This document shows positions 51,021-64,000 of a DNA stretch of 64,000 nucleotides, piece by piece (positions within the stretch are counted from its first letter, which is position 1; the number at the start of each line of letters is the position of its first letter). The stretch covers positions 4,278,001 through 4,342,000 of the forward strand of contig NC_089542.1 of the NCBI RefSeq assembly GCF_040115645.1, read 5' to 3'. The DNA is from Euwallacea fornicatus (lineage: Eukaryota; Arthropoda; Insecta; Coleoptera; Curculionidae). The notes under the pieces were generated by a model. The model saw only the letters and a list, made by a program, of their open reading frames with translations. It made no database searches and was not told the DNA's origin. The translations under genes and the position numbers were made by a program.

Positions 51021-53949
51021 CGTTGCGTTTTCGTAAGAGTCAAACATTCTAACACATATCAAACTTCATTGTCAATCAACGATTAAATATTTTGAATGTG
51101 CGGGTGGCTATGTTAAGGCACTCCGGTAATGACTTAAAACTAAAGTAAATAATCCTGCAAACACAGTAACTCAGTGTTAACTCTTTGTCTCTTGCTATTA
51201 GCAAAATAAATAACTGCTGCACATCAATTAACTATTTAAATTGCGCAGTTGTTATAAAAACAGTGCAGAACTTTTTATAACGAGTAACTTTTTTTTTAAA
51301 TTAATAATAAAGAAATTTCCGATATGATTCCACCCTCGATATAAAATATTAGGATCCGCTCTCAATTTTAATCAAATTCTTGAGGTTATGGTGAATACAT
51401 TTTTCAACCTCTACTTCCATCTTGTCGTATGTTTAAAGGAGGACTTCACACATACACTTGCTATTTTTCATAAGTTTTAAGACGAATATCTGTCCAGTGA
51501 CGTGTGTCCAGAACATAACACGTTGTTTCGAAAGTTGTGTTCGATATTGTATCACGGCTTTACACACAGCTTATACCCCCGCCTGCTCGTTATTACTTTC
51601 TATAACCTTCTGCACACTCAATATTCAACTCAATGTGGTGAAATACTTGAGCACAGTCCTCCCTTCAATAAGGCCTAATTGCAGAATATGAAGCCAAGTG
51701 CCCTGTGGTTCCTCAACTGATAGAATTTTATTAGAGAGCGTCGCTGCAGGGGAATTAGCCTCGTTAGCGAATCCGCATCATTTCCAGAAAGTAATAACAA
51801 TCTTTATGTACTCTGGCACGAAATGGATATAACCACTTACAGCCTACGTAGAGTCGGTCAACAGGAATTAGATTTCGTCAATATATTGTATGATTGACTT
51901 AATTGGCAGGATTGTCATTTAGGTTAATTAAAGTTATATTGGATTACTTGGTTGGGAGGAGAGAGGCAAAATATAAATTAGTCAAACGATATATTTGGTT
52001 TAAAAATAATGGACACAAATATTAATCCAAAAGTACAAAAGAACTGAAAAACATTGACAAATCTTGAGGGGTTGAAGACTTTGTGAATGCAGCAACTTTA
52101 TTAGAAATTTGCTTATCATACCTTTAGGAGTTATGTTCGCCATAAATGAGGTCATCACAGACAAATTGAACAAAGGGACCACCACTTTTATTCTTCCACT
52201 ATTCGGGCCGAAGACATAACCCAATCTATTAAAAACTTAAATTAATTTAAACGCTTTGGATTTTTGGAGTTTTCATTAGATTTAAAAAAATACTATTTTC
52301 GGCCGTGGTTACTAAAATGATTGTGCTTTCATAACAAATATGTACGATAAGATTCCAATTAATTTTCCATGCAACTGAATAACGTTTTATTGCATCATAT
52401 ACGCGCAAGTTAAACCATGTATTACTCTAACGCAAAATTGTGTAATTATGATGTCTGGTAAAAAAGTGGCGTAGTTCAAATAATTACTTCAGTTTCTTTA
52501 ACGACTTTTACCAAGAATTTCAGAAATTATGAAACAATATAAATTCCCACATCATATTCATCATGACGTAGATTTATTAATAATAATTATTGTTGCATGT
52601 TACCCTGCACCTCAGTTTGTTCCCAGAATAGTAGAATTTTTCCTTGTAAACAGTCCAAAGGACAAAATGAAATAATTACTAGTCTACACTGTTCATTGCA
52701 CAGTCATTAACCATAGGAATTTTTATAAAACTAATTTTATAATTGTAACTCTGTAACTGTATGTAAGTCATATAGAGCCTATATGAGTTATAAGTAAGGT
52801 AAGTAAGAGGATATTACCACACCTGATGATTTTTTTTCATTTTAATCAATTTCGGTTTCTCTTTGGCTCAATTTACTCTTACAAAATTATCGTCTACTCC
52901 ATTGATTGTTTTAGAAACAGTTTTAGTGAGGATGACCCATCTCCCCTTCCAAGCTCTATTTTTGCTTATAATTTTTAATATCCCCCCCCCCCCCCCCACA
53001 CACACACACCGCCGACGCTCAACTTCTTGAACCGACTTCATTATGAATACTGACTTTTTACCCACTTTGGTTCGGGTTACTTCAAAATTACTCAAAACTT
53101 CTATCCGAGTTACTGCAAAATTACTGATATTTCTGAGAAATGTAAGGATTTCTAAGCAAGACCTTTTTAAGATTCTCTGCAGATAAAGCAGCTCCAATTA
53201 CTATATTCGAAAAATTTCGTGTTGTTCTGCGTACTCTAGAATAAGTGAGGATTTGCGTTCCAGTTATTGCCAAATTAGTGAAAATCTCTACACGGGACAG
53301 TTGGAATTTCTCCAAATAATTGACAATTTCTGCTCAACTTATTACAAAGCCATTGAGAATTTACGTTGATATTATTTTAAAATAAGTTAGATTAGGTCGC
53401 TCCACTCCATAAATAGGTAGTTGGGTAGTAATGGAACAGAAGGAGCGAAGCCTTGCAATTAGGCCTTCAGACTCTTTTCGCTCTTCGTTCCACTCTTTTT
53501 CACTTTACAGTACTTTTACTTTATTCATACATAAAACACTTAATATATAGGGCGTCGCATAAGTGCTTCATTTTATTTCAGAAGGTGATAGTACATTGAA
53601 AGATAATGTGGTTCCCCATATAAACTATATTCCAATAATGCTTCATTAGGAAGATATAGCGCGTTATAGTTTCATAAAAAAATGAAATTAGGCATGTCTT
53701 GACAGTTAATGCAAACGCATTCTTATATGCAAAAAGGTTGTTTTTTATTTCGCCAGTAGCGTGCGGATGGACACATCTCAACGCATTTTGTAAGGAAAAA
53801 TGAGACGCCAATGCCTTTTCTGGAATTAAAAATTATTCTTGCAAATATCGGTTCATTTAGAAGAAAAATGCTCGCTTGACTCTAGTTCATTCGCCATATT
53901 CTTCGCCAGTAAAAAACACTTTATATATATATTTTTTACGAAGCAAGGT
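51021..53949. other. intergenic sequence, no gene seen
   Basis: No coding exon recognised. Contains the mixed microsatellite at 52982-53009 and otherwise unremarkable AT-rich DNA. Repeated TT(C/A)TGA.AAATT-like motifs around 53050-53340 suggest a weak, diverged local repeat. Confidence 0.35.
52982..53009. repeat. Microsatellite: C16 followed by (AC)6
   Basis: Sixteen C in a row directly followed by about six AC units. Likely length-polymorphic and error-prone in assembly. Confidence 0.95.
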
Positions 53950-54385
53950 TCACACACGGTTATAAAAAGAAATGTCTCAGAAAGCTGTCCAGAATGGAGT
54001 AAGACAGTATTGAGTTCATCCATTAAATATAGTCCATTTGAATAAGTTACCGGAAGATTTTTAAAATTTATTTTTTTAAATTAGAGAAAAACATTTAGAA
54101 AAGCATTTTTAATGGTGATATAGAGGACTATTGCAAGCTGTAAAATAGTATATATTGATGTTCCTCTCCAAGTTGGTTTATTTAAAAGCGTATTCACTGA
54201 TAGATTTAGCCTCTGAAACTCTGGAATTACTGGACGATACAAAAAAACCATTTACGTTGCGCCCTCTGCCGTTAAATTATAGTAAGCACTCGTGAGCGTC
54301 ATTTTAGACAATTGCTCCATCTGGGATTGAGTTTCGGTATTAGAGCGCTAGAGCTGGGCACAATTGTCGATGGCCGTTAATCTGG
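53950..54385. repeat. Duplicated block, copy 2 (partner 44816-45265)
   Basis: Second copy of the block described at 44816-45265, in the same orientation about 9.1 kb away. It lacks the open frame of copy 1 (an in-frame TAA comes after about 20 codons). It marks the left border of the calmer, GC-richer right part of the window. Confidence 0.75.
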
Positions 54386-57300
54386 ATTTTGAGTCACATT
54401 GTATAGGCTTATTTCGCAAACAGCAGGATTGTTGTTTCCATAATTCTATTAGGTTTTCCCCGACAAAGATAAATAATCTTTCCCGTGCGTCAGCTAATGA
54501 TAGGCCCATTTCCTACGGAAATCATTCCCTATGTCCGTATCTCGGAAATGGTGCAAGCAAGACCATTTAGCCGCCCATAAAGCTCTCAAACACGAAAATC
54601 GCATCATCAATTAAAAGAGCCGTGTCACGCTGACAAGCCGTAAAATTAATCGCGTATATCAAATAACAATTTTCCCCCCTGTTTTTCCCGAAGGCTTGTA
54701 ATTTTCCCGGTAGACGTCGCGTGTGTGATTTCGTTCCAATTAGTCTCTAAGAACTTGACAATTATGCCGACGAGTAATGACGGCGGTGGGGAGGGCGATA
54801 CTACGTAAGTCTATCAGAAGTACTATAATAACGCCGACAAAATATCTCCACTGGCAGTGAACGCCGCCACAGCATCCTCTCTGAAATCGCTCCTGAAAAG
54901 TCGGAATTTTCAGCCTTAAGGAGGGAAAGTGACTCTTTTTGCTTTTTTTTTAAGTTCAGCATCGTGTTAGTGGTAGTGCCGGCTTTTATATATTTTAAAT
55001 TCGGTGTCTTGGTAAGGGGAGTACCACCTGTTGCCTTTGGTGTGAAAGTAGGAAGTCGCATTTCCGGACAAGAAAAACAAGTAAGTTTTTGCAATTTTCA
55101 GCAAAAAGTTCTGATATTTTCTTCTTAGTTTTCAAATTCTTCGATTTCTTCAATTTTTTTTTAGGTATTTTTTAACACTTCAATTTCACCTTTTTAAGAT
55201 TTTCTTTCTACAAAGCATTTTTCCTGCAATTTTTTTTTCTTTTTTTTTTAAATTAAATTAAAAGAAAAAAATATTTTCTTGAAGAATTTTTCAGGCCGTA
55301 AAATTTTGGAACGGCGAGCCAGATTGTTTGTAATTTTAGGATGCATCGAGAGTAGGTTTAACCAAAGTCCTTAAGAGTTACCATCAAGGATAAGAACCAA
55401 GAAAGCACAATTGAAGTAATGAAGCTCGTATATAATTTCAAACGATTTTTCAGCATATTTTCAAAGTATTTCAATCTGTTTTCTACAGGTTTTTTTATTC
55501 TCCTTTCAGTTCCAAAATACTTAGAATTTGTGTTCCTTTTTAAAATTTCTTATGCAGTCATGTAACACCTAAACATGTCTTCACTTCTCTGAGAATTGTC
55601 ACTTTTTAAATTTTTTACACAAATTTCTATTTTAAGCAAATGTTACGTTATTCGCCAGTTTTTAAAAACTTTCAATCGGAGAGTTCCTTGGGTTATGAAT
55701 AGAAGGCTAAACTGCCTTTAATTGGAGGTGCAGTAAAGTAGGTTGCCTTAAAACCTCAATGGTATAAACAAGCATTAAGAATTAATAAATCACGATCGTA
55801 TTATCACCTAAAAACGTCTTTGCACTTTTCAGAATTGGCACTTCTAATTTTTTTTCAAATTAAAATTTGTTTCCACGTAAATTTTGCAATTTTTACATTT
55901 TTTTGGCTTTTTAATTAAGTTTTTGGATTGTGAATAATCAACCAAATGCCTTTTAATTTGAGATATAGCAAGGGAAACTCTGCCCAAAACGGTTGCGAGC
56001 CAGTCAATATGAAGATCATTGTCGAAGGGAGGTAGTTTGATAGATGATTTTCATATATATTTTCAACGTTTTACCGGTAAATTTTAATAGTTTTAATGCA
56101 TTTTTTTCAGTAATTTTATTCATAGAAATGTTTCACAAAAAAAAGGTTTCGAATCTCCCAACATTTCACGGTTCTTACCTTCACACTTTTGAGCCATTTT
56201 CCCCATTAAGGCTACATTTACGAGCTCTAATATTGATCAATATTATGGTAGTCCATTAAATTATCGCCTCGCAATCCCTCCTACATGGTACCGCCTTCAA
56301 ACAGCAATATTGTTGCAAACCATCGCTTGTCGTGATGGTAAACCAAGATAAACTGCACTAACAGCCCTCAAGCACTGCGATTATGGTTTTCCTCATCTCA
56401 ACCATTCGCCAATAACGTCGTTTTAATAAGAGTTAGTACCACCCAGTAATAACAGTATGAGACGTAAATAACAAAAATTTAATTTAAGAATAACTAACAG
56501 GCGGAGATAAAGGCAGCTACACTGTGTGCTAGAAAGGTGAAAAAGTTGTTAGTGGATTGGAGCGCTATCTATCTGGTGCAAAAAATCATTTTTAACTGGC
56601 AGAAATGTCACCAATCATGTCGCAATTGTCCGTGCCATCTTATGATTTAATAATAGAACAATGACCTGTCAGAGTAGCGTCTGTCAAATAGCAGTCAACT
56701 GAAACGTAAAAAAAATGGAGCTCTTTACCTTGAATGAATCTTGATTTCTTACTTCTCAATTTAGTCTAATTGCAAATAAATTAAAAGTGCGTTTTAACGC
56801 CTACCACCTACCATAAATCAAAGGCAATTCACACATAGAGCTAGCGTTTGTATACCCATTTTGGTTGTTAAATCAAGTACTTGCCTGTTAAATATACGCC
56901 ATCTAGTCTACTAAATGATGAACTGTGATCTGTCAAACAGCTGCCATATTATTTATTCAAACGCAAGCTCTCGTCTGTCCGCGCCATTTTGTATTAGCAC
57001 TTTGACTTTGTAGATTACGGAAAGCTTTCGCGTTCTCTTCAAATGATACCATGTCAGCTCGAGCCACCCATGAATCATCGCTAATATTAGCCTCTCAATC
57101 TCCCAAGTGTCCACGATAGTATTAAATCTGTCATATTAGGTATCGGGTTCTCATGTCCATATTAGTTACTGATTTGCAACGTTAACGGTGGTACCGGGCC
57201 ATATAATTAAGCGATCAGCGTAATTATATCTGCCCAGGTGTTCTCTAAAGGTACCAATGGTACCATTTGCGCCTGCGGCCACCGGCCGAGCCTTTGATCT

Positions 57301-60300
57301 ATCGCCCAGATCTGGGTACTGTCGACTTTGACGAGATTTGCATAACTTTATTTCTGGTTAGCAACTATGTGGGTTCTTTTCGTAAAATGACTAACATTTT
57401 TTTTTCTTTTTATTTTAACACACGTGTGGTTCACAAGAGTGAGGTGGATGGGTGGTACCGTGCTTGCGTAAGCTCAGGTGGTACACCAGGCTGATGCAAG
57501 AAGTTTAATTAGTTTCTACAATAATTTCCTCGTATAATAATATTAATTAGATAACGGAAAAGCCCTTTGTGGCCATGTCCAGAACACAGATAAAGTCTAA
57601 TCTTTAGCCAAAGAATGTGCTTTATTGCCCGAATTTACATGTATAGAAAAACGATTAATAAGGCTCCTTTTGTCATATAATCAAATAATCGATTTATTGG
57701 GAAACCTTTCTGGAGCTTTAAAAACCTTTCCACAGTCCGCACTGACAGGGGTACCGGCGATGTGACACGTTTAAGAGCTTTGAAAACCCCTAGTTCTGTT
57801 CCGGTGTCACTCTACCTGTCATAATTTCAAAACAGTGCTAGTGAGTTCTATTTGCTCCAATGCAGCTTTGCAGCAACCCTAATCGTTCCGATATTTTTCT
57901 AGAATGTTAATTAGTTCAATATGAATACTCGAGAGTATATCAGGCCTCGTAATGTATACACGACACCGGTACAGTCATTAAAGCTGCAATAAATTGATAT
58001 CTCTCTCTCTCCTTCATTCGTTGAATAGGTACGTGGGCGTGGGAACACGGGATGCATAAAATCGCAAGAATTTCTTTGCAGAAAGCGCGAATCGGATGTT
58101 ATCGCGTACGTGATTTTCCCCCGCGTGCCGTAAACGAACAATACGTCTTTACGGTGAATGCTTCGTGTGTACATTTCGGCCACAACAAGGTGGGTAAGTT
58201 CCCGTGGAGGTTGCAGTTTTCGAGATATGACGCAGCAGGAAGTAGTACCCTGCCTAGAGTGCACCTGGAGCCAGCTCAGCAAAGCTCCGACGTAAATATT
58301 GGTTCGTTATTTTGTTCACTAAGGTAGTGGTGTCCGTTAAAGAGTAATTGGGGTGCTATAGGATATTTGAAACCACCTATTCCGCCATGTTTATCCGATA
58401 AATTGTCAAAGTGACAGAGAGCCATTAGGCACTTTTACTTAGTTGATGCGTTGGTACAAAGACACAAGTAAGACAAAGACAAATAATAAGCGCTGGGAGT
58501 AGATCTTAAATAATGATCAATTGTTGTGCCTAACTTAAAATTGAATGCTATTTATAAAAGTAGATCGTGCTTTTCCGAAAATCCGTGCAAAAATAAATTC
58601 CCGGATGTACCTTTGAAGTGCGACAGTTGTCTCTCTCGTTATAGCGAATTTTCCAACTTGTTGACGCAAATAATCACTGTCGCTTTTCATTTAAAAGCCG
58701 ACCGGATACGTAGCCTAAAATTAACACCGACGAGACACATCTGGATCTATATTTTTCAGAATGTAAAATACTATTAACTTAGAAGCGAGAAAAGAATAAT
58801 GTCTACAGCTTGCCAAAAGTCCCTGACAGATTTGTTACTTCCTCAGGTTTAATTATGATTGCAGAAACATACATAAAAACGTCTGCTCAGGTCTCTGAAT
58901 TACTGCCCAACACGACCCTAAACCAACTGTAATAAGAGTTATTGTTGCTGCACTCAGAGCAGCTCAGAAAAAGGTACATTTAGAGCTGGTGCAGCGATGC
59001 TCGCCATTAGAAAGCGCCTATGTCGCGCCAATAGGAGGAGGGCTTCAATATTAATTTTGAACTCGCAATAATCGAAGCCGACACCTGAACATCTATCGCT
59101 TGCAATCTTGACCATCTAGAAATAGATTATAAAGTACTAGCTCAGGAAATGTCTGGAATTGCAGCATCAAAGGGGCCAGCCCTAAATGCATATAGTTCAA
59201 AAAAGCTGCTCTGGTCCGCCGTGCTGACTATTTGAAAACATCACGAGCACCGAAATGTTTTAGGGACTTTCATTTTTCATTTCAGAGAACTATGTAGCAG
59301 TAACAAAAATCATATTAAACCATCGATACTTTAACGCAGCTGTGAATTCTTAAGAGTGGCAAGTGCGCTAGCAACAGCAAGTTATGATTTTGATTATCTT
59401 TCGGTATAAAAAAAATTAGGTGTAGTAGATTATTAATCCATTCACTTTTCGGAACAATTAATTGAACGAATCAGACAGTGAGTAAACTCAATAAAAAGCA
59501 ATCAAAGTGTTAAGTAATTAAAACTAAATTTATTAAGTATTAGGCCATTACGTTTCGATAGAATGAATCCTAATGATATCTTTCTGGGTATGGCTAATTA
59601 TAAAATAATAGGAGCAAAATATATTAAACTTTCTATCCTGAAATTCTCATTTAGAGCAACTGTACTGGAAGTAGAACTCCTTGAGAATTTCTGGGAATAC
59701 CAAATAACAAAATAATCGAAGTAAAAAGTAGTGCATTTTCCCTCCTGAAATTGCCACCATGGAGTGCGCTAAGGAAACTTTAAAATTCCCCGTCTACCTT
59801 GACAGTTGCCATTAGTCAAATTTTAGCACGTTAAACAAGATCGTTCGGCCCTGAGAGTTCTTCAGAATGATAATCGAAAACACCCTCCAAATTCGAAAAT
59901 TTTACATGCCCGTCAGGTTGATATTACCATTAAAACAATTGTGAACATAAAATTTTAGGCGCTTTCCAATTAGAGTGCAGCTAGAACAGAACAAAAAGGA
60001 GAAATCCTGCTAATGCAAATTATATTGTCCTGAAACGTATTTTTTTAACCCATGAAACTCGCTTTGCATTAAACTCGCCTGCACTGGCGTGGAAAGCGAC
60101 TCAAGAGACAGGACGTCGCCATCGGCGTGCATGTTCTCCGTTCACTTCGGATTCCTGCTGCAGGTTTGGCACACCACCAAAGCGATGAGAAACGAGCGAG
60201 ATAGAAAGAGAGAGAAGAGGGCTCGCCTCGTACCGCGCCATGCTGTCTATCGTGACGACCTTGAGTTCCTGCTGCGACCGGAGTGCACTTGATAGCAGCA

Positions 60301-63300
60301 AAGTACACTTCACACGAGGTATAGGTGTCGGCTATGTGTACGCTACTATTTGCTTTGTAATGATTTCGTGTCGGTTGTAATGGGGCGGTTTATTTGGATT
60401 AGGATAGAAAACATGTGCGGTACACGGACATCTAAATAGGAAGTTTTTCTTACACTATTTTAATCCGGTTGAGTCACGCAATTCTCTTCCACGTAGCAAT
60501 GCAGGAAAATATGTTTATCGGCGTAGCTCAGCCTCAATATGGAGCACTATACAGCGTTCGAAAATGCCTATTAATATTTGACATGTGTCATAATCTAAAC
60601 ATATTCGCCTCATCGAAGGTGCACTAAGAGTACTAGTAATAGAGACTGAATTGCGGGAATTAGATAAACTAGCCACTATTCAGATTATTGTTTTTCCATA
60701 TAGGATATCCTATATTTTGAATAATTATCCTGAAAACAACGTTTTGTTCTACTGGTTAAAACCAGTTTTCTTCCACAGACCACTGTGTATACTTTTGAAT
60801 TTCCCTAATGATAACAGTTTTTGAAAAATTTGAAGTTTCACCTGTGCTGTAAAAATGATTTTTGTTAGTACAATTTAGAGTCAATAGAGCGTTCCTACTT
60901 ATTTGAAAGCACCTATTTTCATCGGTCATCTGTCATTTTGTAGGCATTTGCGCTTCGCTTAAAGTGCACTAAGAGTACCTGCAGTGGCTATAAAAGCCCA
61001 ACCAGCCTCCACCTTCACTTCGTGAGCCATTAATCACTTGATTAACCCGGTTCGACCCTGAGGAAAGATCAGAGCGTAGCGAACTCCGCCACCATTAAAA
61101 TCTCTGACTGATTTACAGCCGCATTCAAATAAACCACATAATACACTGCAGGTTTATGCTAAATACACTTCTCTTCCTGAAGCGGCTTAAAAAACGCGGT
61201 CGTACCACTCGTGGTCGAGTGGTCCTTGGTACGCTTCATTACATAAATCCATTAATCCTTATGAATCACCCAGTACATTATGTTTCCTGCCCGCTCACAG
61301 CCTTGCGAATAAGTGGGTTTATTTTTAGTAACACATTTCGCAAAAGAGTTTATCACAATTAAGTGTTAAATATAATTGGTATAAGGTGAACGGTTGAGTA
61401 CTGCCTTGGGTGCCCAGTTTCGATTAAATCGAATTTGGTCCGTTTGCGGGAATGCTAAATCTACCCATTTTGGTTCATGTAGCAAAGATATATTTGCCTG
61501 TAACCACACTACTTCCTGATGATGGGGAATCCAAGCTCTGTTTGTTTCCAACTTTCGCTTCTGACCTATGCCGCTTCTAGTACTCTTTTTCTTATGCAAT
61601 ACCTGTTCTGTGTGGTGTAAGATTGGGGTCAGACTTAGGATCAAACCCCAATCGAAATTGCAGACATAAATGATGTCACCTTGCTAATTTTGGCACCCGC
61701 ATGATTCCCAAATCTAGATCGTCCCTTGACACCAAAAAAATTTGCACTGTCATCGATGCATTGACTGCAATGCAAATAAACACATACGGGATGTGTAATT
61801 TGAATTCTGCATTTGGAGCACGTTAAAAATCGACTGTTTAACAATCGCTCCTCGTATTGTTCTTTATGCTAATTCCGAAATACTTCAGCCTGATTAACAT
61901 GCATCGATTGTGTGCGTAAATAACGTGCGATGCCGTATCTCGGGGGCATGATCTGAAAAGAAGAGCTGCAGCTTCCTCCCATGGGTGCAAATAGAGTTAA
62001 CGAATGCGAAAGTCCCTTTGAGAATATTCGCTCTTAACGCACTCACTCTGGCAGCGTTCCGCATCTAAGAATAACGTAGTGTAACGGTCAACTTTCAGGA
62101 TTCATCAAACGCTCATTCCGAGTGCATCCTCTGTTAGAATATTCAATACAGATCTTGCATAATTTCAATCACTTAAACATGGGGTGTTTTTTGCATATTT
62201 ATTCGAAATTTTTAGGCGCGGATAGAATGGCCAAACATGAGAATTTAGTAAAACCTATTTAGCAAGTCGTTAATACTATTTACTCATTGAGAGGACTACA
62301 CTGATAAAACTTTTAATACTGGCAGAAGAAATGCTTTTAAGCGTCATTTCCCAAAGTTGTCACACTTATTCACGCACTGACTCAGGGTGCATTTACAATT
62401 ACGATTTATTATTTAAGTTGATAAGGTACATTCGGCAAATTGTATTTTTGAATTATTTGAACGTAAGGCGTAGTTTCGAGAGACGCACAAACGTTCCCTC
62501 CCATGAACGCCAATATCATGACTCGGAGCGAAAACCCCTTTAAGTGTCATTTGTCACAGTGCTTGCACTGGGTACGTTTAGCAAATGAATCCGAGATTGA
62601 AATGTGTCCAGAAATATTTAATTGATTCATTTAAAGCATTGTCCTCAAAATCTCATTTACTGCTGTTGATATTTATCCCACTAATTGACGTTTTAAGCTT
62701 AACATCTGGTGCCCATGTTAGGAGAAATATGATTGACCCAATGTCCTAATATATGACGTTTCAATCCACTTCGGAATTGTTTCTTTAGCCGGGACGAAAC
62801 GCAGCTTTGACTGAACCGCTCGCTAAAAATAGGCTGAAACCAGTTTAGAGAAATCAACGACAACATCGTACGATTACACCTAGCCTATTGTAAGGCCGCA
62901 GGATATCGCGGCAGTGAGTGCAACAGGTGTGCATGCATCCAAAGAACGAGACCGGCAAAAACGACCAAATTGGCAACTTTATTACACTTTATTACACACA
63001 CCGCACGTTTTACGGTTTCGTGTTGCGTTTCAGCATTGGCGTAGCGGAAGGAAAGTTACTCTAGTTGCTCTAAGGTACACAAAAGAAAACCTCCCCGAGG
63101 TGATTTTGACAGGGTCAAGAAATGTTCGCTTGCGCATACCTGCTCAGCGTCACACCACCGTACGCTTTATTTCGTTTGACAACCGATCGAAGAACTTTAT
63201 TTGACAGCGTCTCAAACCTTGACGTTTGCCTCGTCAAGACATTTTCGCTTGCACAAGGCTGCACCGGGTGCACCACAAGACTCCTTGGCCTCGCTCGACG

Positions 63301-64000
63301 TGGCAATTAAACGGTCTTAACGCGTTTATTGACTCGCTTATTAATACCTCAATTAAAAGCAATTATAACTCATTTTGTGACCGACAGACACTCGGGCTGC
63401 CTTGCCAACAATCCCGTCGACCATTTGCGACTTGCGTGCCTGTTTTGGTTTCCTTAATGCGCGCACTTACGCAACTTCATATAACTCATCGCGATTTATT
63501 ACCCGCGAGGATCAAAAAGACCCCATATGGAACCACTTTGTCTGTCGACCTCTGCGTGAAGCTTCCAGACATTCTTATCTCGATTTACACTTTTGAAGTT
63601 GTATTTTAAGACCAAGCGCAACGTGCAGATGCGAATATCAGCTCTTGTGTGGTTATTAATACATAAAAAACAATAATTTCCCTATGAATGAGACCTGCTG
63701 ACATGTACATATCTTTCATCAATGGTAAATGAGTCAGTGTTTTTGCAGAGAGTACTGGAGCGTACTGGAAAGCGACCTAGCGTAGGATGATATCAGTGTT
63801 TACTTTGTGGCACCTAAATCCTTAATGCACAAATCCGTGTGAATTCGGTTAAGTTTAAGCCCACCATTGAAACAGAAAAATCATGTAAAAATCTTCCTTT
63901 TACACCATAAGCAACCTTAATGGCACCATCGGGAGCAGTTAACAGCTTGAAAATAATCCTAGTGCTGCTACATAAAAGCTATTCTAAAGGTGCTTTCAAA
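54386..64000. other. GC-richer, repeat-poor region without recognised genes
   Basis: Nearly 10 kb with no transposase fragment, no CAGGGTG-type element and no convincing exon. G+C is visibly higher from about 57 kb on. GA/TC-rich tracts occur at 57998-58015 and 60186-60225. Short AT-rich homeodomain-like sites (AATTAATCGCG, CCCATAAAGC) occur around 54560-54660. The open frames here, up to about 127 codons, have no domain and overlap on opposite strands. This would fit intronic or intergenic regulatory DNA of a neighbouring gene, which is inference only. Confidence 0.35.

Noticed and set aside
57911..58327. Opposing frames of 123 (minus) and 91 (plus) codons
   Set aside because: Mutually antisense with no recognisable domain or splice context.
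62914..63609. Overlapping frames of 96 and 127 codons on the plus strand
   Set aside because: No domain and no codon pattern; opposite-strand frames are equally open, so they look like chance in GC-richer DNA.
1..64000. CRISPR array, operon, phage or other prokaryotic system
   Set aside because: No regularly spaced repeats, no ribosome-binding-site-linked frames, and clear spliceosomal introns and nuclear tRNA genes show eukaryotic DNA.

Overview
The window is AT-rich eukaryotic DNA with short spliced exons (many introns of 50-130 bp), Pol III tRNA genes and a dense load of Tc1/mariner-type elements with TA target sites. This suggests an insect. The tandem ABCA paralogs and the many 'CAGGGTG...' inverted-repeat elements would fit a beetle, but that is inference and no species can be named.

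The only substantial protein gene is a minus-strand ABC transporter of subfamily A (17839-35478). I could rebuild it as 20 coding exons totalling 4848 nt (1615 codons plus stop). Every splice phase agrees and both nucleotide-binding domains have all their motifs. A second minus-strand ABCA gene enters at the left: only its first two coding exons (2061-2998) are inside the window, and they match exons 2-3 of the complete gene in layout and phase. The two are tandem paralogs separated by about 15 kb of transposon-derived DNA.

Layout. 0-1.2 kb: Tc1 transposase pseudogene. 2.0-3.0 kb: 5' end of the partial ABCA gene. 5.9-9.1 kb: a MITE and the 3' end of an R1-like LINE. 10.4-17.5 kb: a run of fold-back or long-TIR elements. 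17.8-35.5 kb: the complete ABCA gene, whose introns hold a 5'-truncated Jockey-like LINE with a 14-bp target-site duplication, a mariner pseudogene, transposase C-terminal fragments, MITEs, a perfect 21-bp-stem hairpin and a diverged tandem repeat. 36-42 kb: more Tc1 and MITE copies. 43-44.6 kb: two minus-strand tRNA genes, Ile(AAT) and Val(CAC), flanking a MITE. 44.8-54.4 kb: a duplicated 430-bp block, more MITEs, a piggyBac C-terminal remnant and transposase fragments. 54.4-64 kb: less repetitive, visibly richer in G+C, with no gene I can recognise; it may be regulatory or intronic DNA of a gene outside the window.

The strongest unusual signals are the fold-back elements, the repeated survival of only the C-terminal end of DD41D-type transposases, the stop-free in-frame intron inside NBD2 of the ABCA gene, and the perfect hairpin next to the tandem repeat. 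I found no CRISPR array, operon or other prokaryotic-style system.
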